Part shown: piece by piece, positions 53,101-62,560 of the stretch
Layout: every line of letters starts with the position of its first letter
Numbering within the stretch: the first letter of the stretch is position 1
Assembly: GCF_032854445.1 (NCBI RefSeq)
Contig: NC_088303.1
Coordinates: 19,103,501-19,167,500, forward strand
DNA: 64,000 bases
Source: Liolophura sinensis
Taxonomy: Eukaryota; Mollusca; Polyplacophora; Chitonida; Chitonidae
Direction of reading: 5' to 3'
Made by a program: the position numbers and the translations under genes
The notes under the pieces: model-generated
The model's database searches: none
What the model saw: the letters and a program-made list of their open reading frames with translations, nothing else
What the model was told of the DNA's origin: nothing

Positions 53101-55247
53101 GGAATTAGGGTAAGTGATTATTTCAAGAATCCATCCCTATTAGCGGCAGTACTTTATCTAATTTTGGGTGTGAGGACATAACAAGTACTTGTTGACCTGG
53201 TGTCTCTACATTGTGACTTTATGATCAAGTCATCTTGTCTGACACCATCATGACACTGATGTCCAGGGATGCAACTCTATCAATTTAGCAACACTGGCAT
53301 TCAGCAAGAGAGGATATAACAAGTACTTGTCAACCTGGTAGCTGGGTGGGGCCTGACCCTGATCGCGTCAATGACCTAATACTGAAAAATGGTGCTGTTG
53401 ATCATTGGTACCTTCGTAAAAAATTTCTTCCAAGTAAAGTTGTCTCCCTTTTCCTTATCATCATCATCTCCAAGTCCACCTGTAAATTTTTTGAAGGCAT
53501 AGACGACGCAGCACATGCACCTTTCTGGTCCACCTGAGAGGTCCAGAAAACAATTACCTCTGGCCACCTGCCAATAAATAAAAACAATTGTGAAACAAAA
53601 AAACCATATCTGTCCATCATCATGTGTACAACATCTTTCATGAATCACAGAACTGATTCAGAAAACAAATGCCTCTAGCCACATGCTAATGAATAAAACC
53701 ATTCATGTCACTACAAAAAAATCATATCTTAAATCAAGATAAACCCATTATCAAATTACGCATACAACATCTTTGAAGAATCACAGAACTAATCCAGAAA
53801 ACTCTGACCAACTCCCAATGAATAAAACATAACTTCAGCCTAAAACACTAATGATGTATACTGGTACTCATGGCACCATACTCACTTACTCAGTGATATT
53901 CCCATACTTTTTAAGAGCACAGAAAACCTATTAATCGTCACAACACTACTTTTATATCCCACCTACTACTAATACAAAATCTGTCCAGAGACCATAGACT
54001 AATTTACCCGACTTTAGGTGTATGTCCAATTACTAAGGCTATTATACTGATGTTAGCCACTGGTATTTGATGACTGAGGCATACTACTTCAATATCTTGT
54101 CTGAATCACCTTAACTATCTTACCTTTTCCCGTATGTCTTTGTTCTTTTCAAAGATGGCATCATCTGGTCCTCGTCTGGTGAACACGCGAACATCACTGA
54201 GCTCTCCAGTGTACGGCTCTGGTAGTATTCTCAATGGCACAGGTGTGCTGACCACTTTCAAATGTTCTCGCTGCTTTGCCCATTTTAACCACCTGAAAAT
54301 GTACAACAAACCATTGCACGTTATTATGGTGTATACAGGTTGGAGAAGTAGTCATATTCATTTCACATCATGAAGTGCATTGTGGCAGTGTAAATTGGAA
54401 TCCTGGGCTGATCAACAGTCATAATATTATAGTATTCGCAAGATTCAATATGTATTTATTTATTTAATTGGTGTTTTATATCACGGCGACCAGCATCATG
54501 GTGGAAGAAAACCTGGCAGAGCCCAGGGAAAACCCACGACGATCTGCACGTTGCTGTCAGACCTTCCAACGTACGGCCGGAGAGAAAGCCATCATGAGCT
54601 TGAAGATTCAAATATGATATTAAAGGCACCAAGAACAGTTTTAGTTCACAAACATGTTACATTTACCATTAATACGACTTCACCGTAAAGTTGATTTATC
54701 TATTCATTAAAACCTACAGTGCTATCATAAAGAAAATGCTTTATCAAAATGAAGATTGTCATTATGTTCCGCGAATATATCGTATTCTGCTTTTCACCAG
54801 CTAGGTCTATACATGATCACATACTCGCATATATACTGGGGTAAGCAGCAATGATATTTCTACCAGCACGTGCTGTGACTAAGACCAACATCTATCTTCA
54901 TCTCACGTACGAGTTAGTTACGTTATACTGCTCCCTAGCGGCAATGGACTAGCAAATGCCGACTCATTTTTAAATCAGATTCCGCCCGTTCCATTGTTTA
55001 AAAACAAGAACCTTTTAGCTTTTTCCTGTTCTCCTGGTTTACATTTATTACAGGAAGTATTTAGCCTCCTTAGGTGAAGATCAATGTCGCCAATGTGTTC
55101 TGCCTCAGCCAATCTTCTCAGAATGTCATCTATCACGGTAATACTTCCTGAAGTTTCATTTTCACCTGACGTGGGCCTACAATCGCCGACAACAACAACA
55201 TCTCTGTTTTTCACGAGAGGCTGCGGGGTTCCATCACTGTCAGCCAT
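44031..55247 (-). CDS. RNA-ligase-like nucleotidyltransferase (Rnl1/Trl1 type), 12 exons
   Basis: Predicted to join RNA ends through a lysyl-AMP intermediate. Exons 5' to 3': 55247-55012, 54292-54124, 53567-53412, 52814-52676, 51855-51753, 51352-51257, 49658-49565, 48834-48757, 47422-47332, 47028-46929, 44834-44766, 44129-44031; about 476 residues. All superfamily motifs occur in order: motif I RKANGEAAHLSC (nucleophile ~Lys200), a GGSKNVHMLIRRK block, motif III TAIFEIL (~Glu283), motif IV NYEGEVFYFLDG (~Glu365), motif V GLLKKK followed by WYILCRAIREKA. KANG in motif I is the form used by fungal Trl1 tRNA ligase. No kinase or phosphodiesterase domain follows; ~90 helical residues end in DQFPVTW. 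Two problems: exon 9 is one base short, and exon 8 needs a GC donor. Superfamily certain by motifs; RNA as substrate is inferred. A capping enzyme or DNA ligase is less likely because their flanking domains are absent. Confidence 0.82.
44766..44834 (-). CDS. RNA-ligase-like exon 11
   Basis: 23 codons, VERRLTEIQDWLGLEETYIS then KWK, helical C-terminal part. Acceptor ttctgttcacag, donor TGGAAG|GTACTT; phase 0 at both ends. Confidence 0.8.
44835..46928 (-). other. Intron 10 of the RNA-ligase-like gene
   Basis: 2.1 kb. Apart from the possible + strand coding remnant at 45824-46079, I see no gene or clear repeat. Confidence 0.6.
45824..46079 (+). pseudogene. Possible decayed coding fragment, opposite strand
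   Basis: ATG at 45824 opens MARPKKWKDYVDLQGLLWNL and stops after 29 residues. A second frame then continues with protein-like sequence (TAQRRDLTMKSKTSEEPLDA, then FHFLITSHVIKGYMERGN) to a stop at 46077. One frameshift would join them. No family recognised; it could be a nested pseudogene or chance. Confidence 0.3.
46929..47028 (-). CDS. RNA-ligase-like exon 10
   Basis: (W)YILCRAIREKARGITGIL then VKSPETFSLPGALSK. WYILCRAIREK continues motif V. Acceptor cgatattccag, donor AGCAAG|GTATGT. Confidence 0.85.
47332..47422 (-). CDS. RNA-ligase-like exon 9 (motifs IV and V; one base short)
   Basis: VRRGYNYEGEVFYFLDG is motif IV, and SSNVIGLLKKK the start of motif V, whose lysines act in adenylation. 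As written the run of six A ends the exon in phase 1, but exon 10 needs two carried bases to make the conserved Trp-Tyr. One extra A would give KKKTAWYIL. Either an assembly slip or a real frameshift. Confidence 0.78.
47423..48756 (-). other. Intron 8 of the RNA-ligase-like gene
   Basis: Contains the fold-back element at 48184-48313. Otherwise AT-rich sequence without a recognisable feature. Confidence 0.6.
48184..48313. mobile_element. Fold-back element with 20-base inverted ends
   Basis: Begins ggggctggtttcatgaagct and ends agcttcatgaaaccggcccc, inverted with one mismatch around ~90 bases. No frame. Similar in design to the element at 39735-39870. Confidence 0.7.
48757..48834 (-). CDS. RNA-ligase-like exon 8 (probable GC donor)
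   Basis: VARCLGLETVKYEVIPYSDV then EDRMSQ. Acceptor tttacctcag. Phase 0 is required by exon 9. The GT donor at ACAG|GTTTTT leaves phase 1, which hits a stop in exon 9, whereas TCTCAG|GCATGC gives phase 0 and a natural join MSQ-VRRGYNYEGEV. Confidence 0.7.
49349..49551 (+). mobile_element. SINE family 1, 5'-truncated copy
   Basis: caccaatgcggtcactgtga through gctcatgctggcttcctc and aagtgaaatattcttgagta to a short A-rich tail. It lies in intron 7, just downstream of exon 7 of the RNA-ligase-like gene. Confidence 0.85.
49565..49658 (-). CDS. RNA-ligase-like exon 7
   Basis: SKLVFITWTSVDLEPSADTQ then LSPLPPHVSIE. Acceptor ctttttctag, donor ATAGAG|GTACTG; ends in phase 0. Confidence 0.78.
50574..50736. 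promoter_or_regulatory. Cluster of CRE/ATF-like TGACG motifs
   Basis: In 163 bases: TGACGTGACGTGA (50574), TGACGATGAGTCA (50601, ending in an AP-1 word), AACGTCAT (50652), AACGTCATT (50674), ACGTCAG (50692), GTGACG (50705) and a perfect TGACGTCA (50725). bZIP factors of the CREB/ATF/XBP1 group bind such words. Whether it is an enhancer is inference. Confidence 0.4.
50990..51238 (-). mobile_element. SINE family 1, near full-length
   Basis: Starts with (TTTA)n and ctgctgttttatgccagtct, has ccagcattatggtgggagga and ggacttgaactgactgtgac, and ends in the head (gctaaccacggaggcc). Confidence 0.85.
51257..51352 (-). CDS. RNA-ligase-like exon 6 (motif III)
   Basis: LLKFLAITRFTAIFEILSPA then HQHVENLSHLS. 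IFEIL is motif III; its Glu contacts the nucleoside ribose in known ligases. Acceptor tgtgttgaag, donor TCCAG|GTAAAG. Confidence 0.82.
51753..51855 (-). CDS. RNA-ligase-like exon 5
   Basis: DIELYSGPRFKIAKEVCEAI then MTALEAMNEEDKL, mostly helical. Acceptor gtatatttcag, donor CTCAG|GTCAGG; two bases carry over and pair correctly with exon 6. Confidence 0.82.
52676..52814 (-). CDS. RNA-ligase-like exon 4 (motif I, nucleophilic lysine)
   Basis: SLEETDKVVCTRKANGEAAH holds motif I (KxN/DG), whose Lys forms the covalent AMP adduct in this superfamily. GELFICGGSKNVHMLIRRK follows. Acceptor ttatcttccag, donor GAAAAG|GTGAGC; one base carries over. Confidence 0.88.
52815..53411 (-). other. Intron 3 of the RNA-ligase-like gene
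   Basis: 597 bases. The phrase acaagtacttgt with acctggt occurs twice (about 53180 and 53320), a small local duplication. Nothing else seen. Confidence 0.5.
53412..53567 (-). CDS. RNA-ligase-like exon 3
   Basis: 52 codons, VARGNCFLDLSGGPERCMC through YAFKKFTGGLGDDDDKEKGD to WKKFFTK. The KFF before motif I resembles the KFF segment that precedes the KANG motif in fungal tRNA ligases. Acceptor ttattggcag, donor ACGAAG|GTACCA. Confidence 0.8.
54124..54292 (-). CDS. RNA-ligase-like exon 2
   Basis: Encodes WLKWAKQREHLKVVSTPVPL through TGELSDVRVFTRRGPDDAIF to NKDIREK. Acceptor cattttcag, donor AAAAG|GTAAGA; ends in phase 0. Confidence 0.8.
54453..54606 (-). mobile_element. SINE family 1, partial (intron 1 of the RNA-ligase-like gene)
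   Basis: (TTTA)n, ggtgttttatatcacggcga, ccagcatcatggtggaagaa and cgtacggccggagagaaagc. Confidence 0.8.
55012..55247 (-). CDS. RNA-ligase-like exon 1 (N-terminus)
   Basis: ATG at 55247 opens MADSDGTPQPLVKNRDVVVV and runs to GEQEKAKR. The only donor giving the phase needed by exon 2 is AAAAG|GTTCTT, a weak site; it yields a smooth helix KAKR-WLKWAKQREHL. An unseen exon between them is possible. A CCAAT box (CCGCCAATTAG on the - strand) lies about 65-75 bases upstream. Confidence 0.55.
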
Positions 55248-56149
55248 CACTGATGGCCACTACTTGAATACAACAAACCTTTTAACTTTTTAAGACTATC
55301 TGTCGTCTAATTGGCGGAAATAACCGATGGAGAGTACATATGAAGAATATAAGCCCATGGTGACGAAGTGTGGTGAAATCTCTAGTAAACCCATACTGTG
55401 AGAGTTATTCCCCCTTAGCCAAAACAGTTTCTTGGTTACCTTTGGGAGCTTTCATAACTGAGCTTGTTACATCGTGTTATGTAATAAATACACCGCTGAT
55501 GTAACCCTCCCAGCGTAACCCAGTAATGACCATATAAGGGAAAAAATATGATGCGTGATGTAATACAAAGAGTCCTCCGCTTATAATTATTCAATAAAAT
55601 GTCCGTGTGATGTAAAATACCAGTAGGCCTTATTATTTTTCAAAAGGGTAATGTACCGGTAATTAAATGTTTACATACTACATGTAAATAATGATATCGA
55701 TTACAATAGATATGCATTCTTCTATGCTTATTTACCCCGCTCTCAAGCGTGGCCGTTTTTGATTTAAAGCATATTCATATGTATATGAATATGTATGTAA
55801 TTCATACATAGTAGTTCTAATGTCCTCTTGTAAGCTACTTTAAATTTTAGCAGTTGGCAAAAATCAGCATTTAGTTCCATGTTATTTATCATCTGCTCCT
55901 GGCGAGGAACCCAGGTGCTCGAAACTATGAATGGTATCAGTAACACCAGATTTCTGGATCACAAAAACTGGTACCACCAGTTGGCAATATTTGCTACAGC
56001 CTTCCGTGGCTGTCGCATGCTGGGATTGCTCTTTCAGACACGTCATCGTGAGATTGATGGTACACGTACTTGGCCACCAAGAATTAAAAAAGAAAAATGG
56101 CAAGATCAGCCACGCGCGATCAATCGCGGTGGCGGCCGCTCGAACTACC
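55248..56149. other. 5' flank of the RNA-ligase-like gene
   Basis: A CCAAT box on the - strand at about 55311-55320. No second gene start is convincing. Beyond 55900 overlapping frames exist on both strands without known motifs. Confidence 0.45.
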
Positions 56150-57320
56150 CGATCGTGAGATCCGAGTTACATGACTTGGAGTTTCATTACATCAAACGGC
56201 AAATTTTATTACATACATTACCGGTACGCGGTGATATTACATTACAAAGATATTTGTAAATTACGTTTCACGTTGTATATTAGCCTATATCACATAATGC
56301 GGTGTAACAGAATCTCGCTGTCTAGGAATTCGTTGTAAGCCAGGTCTTGATACAGACAAAGAAAAATATTTACATTCTCTCGCTCTGACTGTTTGTAGTG
56401 CTTGCATGACAATAATTGGTCAAAGACGGTCCTGCATTTGCTCAGTATTTGAAAAGCAACTGACTTCAGGCGTGCAGTGTGGTATGCATCTGAGCGTCAC
56501 ATATGGGAAAGTTCATCAGTGATTTGCCGACTTCCGCCGGTTTAGTTGGGATACTCCTATGTCATTCACCCATGAAACAGAGCAACATCTTATAAAAGAA
56601 ACATCATTGAGTATGGCGTTAAACAATCTACAAATTAATACTGCGGTAGTATCCAAATGCAATTAATTAAGAGTAGGTCTCTTGCCATGAGAGGCCCGTG
56701 ATTTTCTCCGACAAAGGGATATTGGAGCAGTAAATATATTAATGTCATATCCAACATCTCAATTAATATCAATAACAAGAATTCAAAAAAGTAAAGGTCC
56801 CAGTGCAGAGCCTTGACGAACACCAGATAGATCGCGTTTGTAGAATACAAAATCAGTATTTATACATACTATTTATTTTTCTGTGAGATCAAGTAATCTC
56901 TTTAACTATATATATACAGATTGGAATGATTCGAAAATGGCGGTTTGCGAAATAAGGTTGATGTTGATATATCTACTTCTTTCGAGTTAATTCTAACGAG
57001 AAGGACATCATTGTTAACGAAAAACAAAGTAGGCCTAATTCGCTAAGTCATACGTTGATTTTCTTGCATTATACATGGAAACAGTAAAATGCATGCAGAT
57101 GAAAGTTCGGCACACGATGCAAGAGACGTGAAGTTGAGTAATTTGTGGTTTTCATGTGCATTCTGCTTATGATTTCTAGTTGTGTATAAGGCATATTTAC
57201 ACAGGCACCTGTCTGCATGCAGGCCCATACACAGAAATATGGGGGAAATAGCACAAAATGGATTTATACGCATAGCACACGTGAAGGAGAGTGGTGCGAT
57301 CTGCACAGAGACAGTGGTGC
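56150..57320 (-). repeat. Duplicated segment, left copy (inverted), with LINE RT remnant
   Basis: Reads in reverse against 60230-61385 at perhaps 75-80% identity by eye, including gcggtgatattacattaca, gatattggagcagtaaatat and ggaatgattcgaaaatggcg. On the - strand near 56850-56780 it holds SGVRQGSALGPL, a non-LTR reverse-transcriptase motif, now frameshifted. Confidence 0.85.
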
Positions 57321-57399
57321 CTAAATTCAGTGGGTTAATTTAAAAAATGAATAACAAAAGGTATGCAGAGCCAATTTTCAATTGACGAACTCGATTTTG

Positions 57400-57720
57400 A
57401 TTTCTCATTTACATGTCTCATATAACATATGTAATACAAAAAGGCAGCGTGGAAATCCGGGTTAAGTTGCACTCCATGGATCAGGAAAATGTACTCTGCA
57501 TGATGCATGGCATATCCAACGTATTACTACTACGGGCGGTGGAAGCCCAATCACCCAACCACCACCCTCACTCTCCGAGTCAGCAATTAAACTATGGATG
57601 GAGTCGTGGATTACTTCAAACAATTATAGAGAGAGACGATCAGAGGAATAAAAAAAATCTTTCACGCAATGTAAGTTTGTTTTTTAGAATATGTCGAATT
57701 GCTGGTTCGATATATTATTA
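57400..57720 (+). repeat. Duplicated block Y, left copy
   Basis: caaccaccaccctcactctc, cagcaattaaactatggatg and gaatatgtcgaattgc match 61430-61690 in the same orientation. Confidence 0.75.
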
Positions 57721-59574
57721 GTTTTATGACGACCTTCCGGAGGTATAAGGGTAGATATTTGTCTGAGGTCCATAATATTTTATCGGGGAGAAGCTGTGGA
57801 AAAATGCTAACGGACGAAAACTGATGTACGCCATATTCGGTCTCGTATGATTGGTAGGACCTCAGCTATAGCTTTAGTCACTTGTCCTTGGAGGCAGGCC
57901 TATAGACCTGTGTCTAAGTTTTGTCAATGTAAAAACTTAGCGCCGGCTAACCAGAGCCACGCAGTTCTCAGCAACTCAATTTTGCGAGATTAGGTGTTTT
58001 TTTAAAGGCCTAGCGTGGCGAAAAGAATTGGACCATGGATAATTGTATCTTTTGCTGTCGAAAGACGCTGACAGCTGTGATGTTTACAAGATTTCCTTGA
58101 ACATGTTACAATGATAATCTCACAAAATGAGTAATTAATTTAAAATCTCGACTCCCTATGGAAACCCCATCATTTCAATAAAGTGTACGCCCCCTACCCC
58201 CGCTCCCCCCAAATATATGGCCACACTATTTTAAGGGTATTCGGGACCTCCGTGGATCAGTTGGTTAGCGTGCTAGCGCAGCGCAATGACCCAGGAGTCT
58301 GTGAGTTCAAGTCCAGCTCATGCTGGCTTCCTCTCCGGCCGTACGTGGGAAGGTCTACCAGCAACTTGGGTCGTGGGTTTCCCCCGGGCTCTGCCCGGTT
58401 TCCTCCCACCATAATGCTGGCCGCTGTCGTATAAGTGGAATATTTTTGAGTACGGCGTAAAACACCAATCAAATTAATAAATAAATAAATAAATAGATTA
58501 AGGGTATTCAATTGAATACGGGTGAAACACTTCACAGGTATTTCGATCTACGGGTATCGGATATGAAAGCCCGTCGAAACACTATAAGGCAGGCTTTGCT
58601 CAATAGCGGGAGAAGAAATTGTTAGCCAAAAAAATCGGCTGTGAACTTTTATTATTGGGTAAGAACTAGTTAACCTTAAAAGTTATCCATAGTAAAATAT
58701 GTGTTGGGGAACTGAGCCTTCCACGGACTAAATACGAAATACGATAAAACACTTCATTAGCAAAAGCCAAATGAATTACATTCGCTGACGGCTTCGTGAT
58801 CGACAATTTTTATCTCATTCCCTGGCGTATACAAGTGGTAATTCCATGGTATCTCGCTTCCTGAGCCCCCTATGCACAAACGTGCAGTTATTGTTTTCGC
58901 GAGCAGCACATGCGCGCATGTGGTTGACGTTTAGGTAGTGCAGAATGAAAAAGCCTCGCAGTCACAGGGTCAATCTCTTGTCATCTGACTCTTCGCGCTT
59001 CTAATTCATTCAAAAGTTAGCTTTCAAAACAACATCGTTGTCCACCTTTGTGTGCTGAGCTGTTCTCTAGACTGGAATGCTTAAATAACGTTGTGAGATG
59101 TTTTTACATGATGTCAGATTTCTCAATAGACCTCAGTGTGATTGACGTACCAGTTTACGTCAATCAAGTAGACGGTATCACGCGGTGGGTAGCTCAAAGC
59201 AGACCTTATTTTTGAATTCGACTAAGATTTTCTGAGAAAATATCGAATAAAGGTCAGTATTAATGGGTGCAAAAGGTTCATAAATATCTCAGCTCCCGGA
59301 CAGACCATGCATTAAGTGGATTTGGATATTAAGTATTGCGTATGCAGCGAGATTTGCCGATGGGGTAGCTGAATACAGATGCAATGTCATAATAGGGTGC
59401 ACACGTCGCCCAGACTGAGGACGCCCGTGTGTCAGTAAACATAAGCCATCCTTAGAGCAGATTTTCGGAAAGTTTTGTATCTCGAAAGAGAGCCCGTAAA
59501 ACACGAAAAAAGAATTTCGGTTGGGGCCTTTTTGAAGGGTCGGTCGCCTAACATCAAACTTATAATTTTTTAAC
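57721..59574. other. Spacer of the duplicated region
   Basis: Present only in the left unit, apart from short stretches. Contains the SINE at 58243-58496. No gene seen. Confidence 0.55.
58243..58496 (+). mobile_element. SINE family 1, near full-length
   Basis: gggacctccgtggatcagtt head, gtgagttcaagtccagctca, ggtttcctcccaccataatg, tgagtacggcgtaaaacacc and a (AAAT)n tail. A short internal deletion follows caggagtct. Confidence 0.92.
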
Positions 59575-60226
59575 TTTTTCACTATTACATAAGACACCCA
59601 GAAGAAATAATGCTGTCAAAACTTTTGCAAGTTTTTGCTTTCTGTTTTTCAAGCTATAGGCAAAAAGTTGAGTAATAAATCTGCAGGCCCTCATTCACAT
59701 ATACAGTTTCAAAGGAGTGAGTGCTCTGAAGTAACCTTCTTGCTGAGCACATTTAGATCTTCAGTCTTAAACTAAAACTGAATTTCAAACCAGACATTCT
59801 CGGAGATCTTATAATATTTTCCAGTTGTTCATAATGTTCATTGATCAACTGGTCGTTTTAAAAACGACTTTCAACGGTCTCCATATCATTTGTTATGGGG
59901 GGTGGGGTGGGGGTGGGCGCTCTGTTTGAGTCCATTTTGGGTCATGACGCCTTTGTCTTCACCACCATCCATCAATTCAGCTAGATCCAGGTATTGATTG
60001 TGAGAAAATTTAGTCAGTAAGGTTTCCTAAACGGAAAGCTTTTCGCACGAAATGGCGATTCAGGTCCAAGCTGGATTGGCTTTTATTCTCTTTAATATAT
60101 GGATACAATATACGATACCAAATTGTCCGCAAATCGCCATCGTCCCTGAAAGAATGAACAATGGACTAAACAGAATTATACCTCTGGCGGGAAATGTACC
60201 GTATACCCAAGACAGGTTGATGGTGG
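59575..60226 (+). repeat. Duplicated block X, left copy
   Basis: aggtccaagctggattggc through aaatcgccatcgtccctgaa to tacccaagacaggttgatgg matches 61910-62560 in the same orientation. A 153-codon frame starting at 60052 crosses into the next block and is probably not a gene. Confidence 0.85.
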
Positions 60227-60229
60227 ATT

Positions 60230-61385
60230 ATTCATTTAGCCCACTGAATTTACCCACCCCTGTCTCTCTCGCGTGCCATGTATATAAACTCCATTTCCAT
60301 ATATATATACTGGAAGACATGATCCTGTGCACATATGCCTTTACCAATACACAACTAGAAATCACAAGCAGAATGCACACGAAAAAAACACAAATTACTC
60401 AACGTCACGTCTCCCACACCTTTTCGCTTAACTTCGTGACACAAAAAGTATTCAGAAAATACATTGTGTGCCGAACTTCCATCTTCATGTGTCTTACAGT
60501 TTCCACGTTTTAAGTGAAAAAGGCAACGAATGACTTCGAATTATGCCTACTTTGTTTTTCGTCAGTAATGAAGTCCTTTACGTTAGAATTAACTCGAATG
60601 AAGTAGGTGCATCAACATCAACCTTATTTTGCAAACCGCCATTTTCGTGTCATTCCAATCTGTATATATACAGTTAAAGAGATTACTTGATCTCACAGAA
60701 AGATCAGGTATGTATAAATACTGATCTTGTATTCTACAAACGAGATATATTCTGGTGTTCGTCAAGGCTCTGCACTAGGACCTTTACTGTTTTGAATTCT
60801 TGTTATTGATATTAATTGAGATACTGGATATGACATTAATATATTTACTGCTCCAATATCCCTTTGTCGGAGGAAATGTGTAAGTTGTTTAACGCCATAC
60901 TCAGTGATATTTCTTTTATAAGGTGTTACTCATTTTCATGGGTGAATGAAATAGGAGTATCCCGGCTAAACTTAGGGACTTTGGCAAATCACTGATGAAC
61001 TTTCCCACATGTGATGTCCAAATGTTCACCAGATTGGTTGAAGCCAAATGGTCTTCATATACTGAGCAAAGCGTCACAGGGGCGTCTTCGACCAGTTATT
61101 GTCATTATGCAATGCACAGCAAACAGTGACAACACAGGAATATATCTAAATATTTTTCTTTGTTTTTCTGTGTCAAGACTTGACTTTCAAAAAAAGTCTT
61201 AGATGGCCAGGTATTGTCACACCATGTTTTGTAATACAGACGAGTAATATACCCCCGCCCTGAAATGTACTTTAAAAATACCCGTGTAATGTAATATCAC
61301 CGCGTACCGGTAATGTACGTAATAAAATTGCCGTGTGATGTAATAAAACTCTAAGTCATATAACTCGAATCTCACGATCGGTAAT
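60230..61385 (+). repeat. Duplicated segment, right copy, with LINE RT remnant
   Basis: Inverted counterpart of 56150-57320. At 60750-60790 the + strand reads SGVRQGSALGPLLF followed by a TGA, then ILVIDIN, a decayed non-LTR reverse-transcriptase core. Confidence 0.85.
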
Positions 61386-61429
61386 TCGGTCGCACGATGG
61401 GTAGCTAAGCTCAGTCGCAGGATTACCTA

Positions 61430-61690
61430 TAACCCTTTCTCAGCGGTTGAGGATCTCACGGCAATGCACGCGATGGAAACCCAACCACTCAACCACCACC
61501 CTTACCCTCCTAGTGAACAATTAAACTGTGGATGGAGGCGAGGTTATTTTGCCCCTCACCTAAACACAGCTAAGTGTACTTGTGACTTCTAACATTTATA
61601 AAGAGAGACGACCAAAATAAGTTTGTGTTTTTGGAAGATGTCGAATTGCACGCATGTCGAAGTATACATTGTTACTTTATTTTATGGAAA
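61430..61690 (+). repeat. Duplicated block Y, right copy
   Basis: caaccaccacccttaccctc, aacaattaaactgtggatgg and gaagatgtcgaattgc match 57400-57720. Confidence 0.75.
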
Positions 61691-61909
61691 TTGATTAGAA
61701 TGCATCTTTGGTCATCTGGGATTCACGAGTTCTTGGAGCCATTAGGCAACCCCTTGACCGTCAGCTTGTTGTAAATGCACTGTCAAGTCTGTACATCATT
61801 GCAAATCAAACGGGCTACTTAATTCTCAATAGTTAGTACAATTTATTATAAATGAAACAATATATTTATACAAGCTTTTTCTGCATATATCATTTCGATG
61901 TCAGTAAAA

Positions 61910-62560
61910 GTCCTTTCACTATTATACTAGACACCCTAAATAAAAAATGCCGTCATAGGTCAAACCTTTTACAATTTTGCTTTCTCTTTTCAGACTATAA
62001 GCAGAAACTGCAGGTCCGGGTTCACATATATTCATTTTCGAATGAATGGGTGCTCCGGAGTTATCTTCTAGATGAGCACATTTAGATCTTAAGTTTTAAA
62101 CTAAAACTGGATTTCAAACTAGACATCCTTGGAGATCATATAATATAGTTTTTCGATTTGATTATGATGTTTATCGATCAACTGATTTTTTGCTTAAAGG
62201 ATTTTCCAATGGTAGTCTCCATAGCATGTGTTATAGTGGGGTTACTTTTGAGTCCCTTTGGGTTAATGGCGCTCAAGGCCAGTGACTTTGCTGTCTTTAC
62301 AGCCGTCCCTCAATGCAGCTACATCCAGGCATTGTTTTTGGAAAATTTGGTGAGTGAATTTTCTTAAATGGGAAAATGGCAATGACGAATCAGGTCCAAG
62401 CTGGATTGGCCATCATCCTCTTTTAATAATTGGATAAAATAAACGATACCAAATTGTCCACAAATCGCCATCGTCCCTGAAGGAATGAACAACGGACTAA
62501 ACAGAATTATACCTTTGGCGGGAAATGTACCGTATACCCAAGACAGGTTGATGGTGAATT
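61910..62560 (+). repeat. Duplicated block X, right copy
   Basis: aggtccaagctggattggc through gaatgaacaacggactaaac to gacaggttgatggtg match 59575-60226. The frame of the left copy is broken here by a TAA. Confidence 0.85.

Noticed and set aside
56118-56134. 17 bases identical to a common cloning-vector polylinker (NotI site region)
   Set aside because: The flanks continue as natural sequence and the neighbouring bases align with the inverted copy near 61375, so vector contamination is unlikely.
60052-60513. 153-codon frame
   Set aside because: It spans the joint of two duplicated blocks and the paralogous copy at 62385 is broken by stops, so there is no sign of selection.
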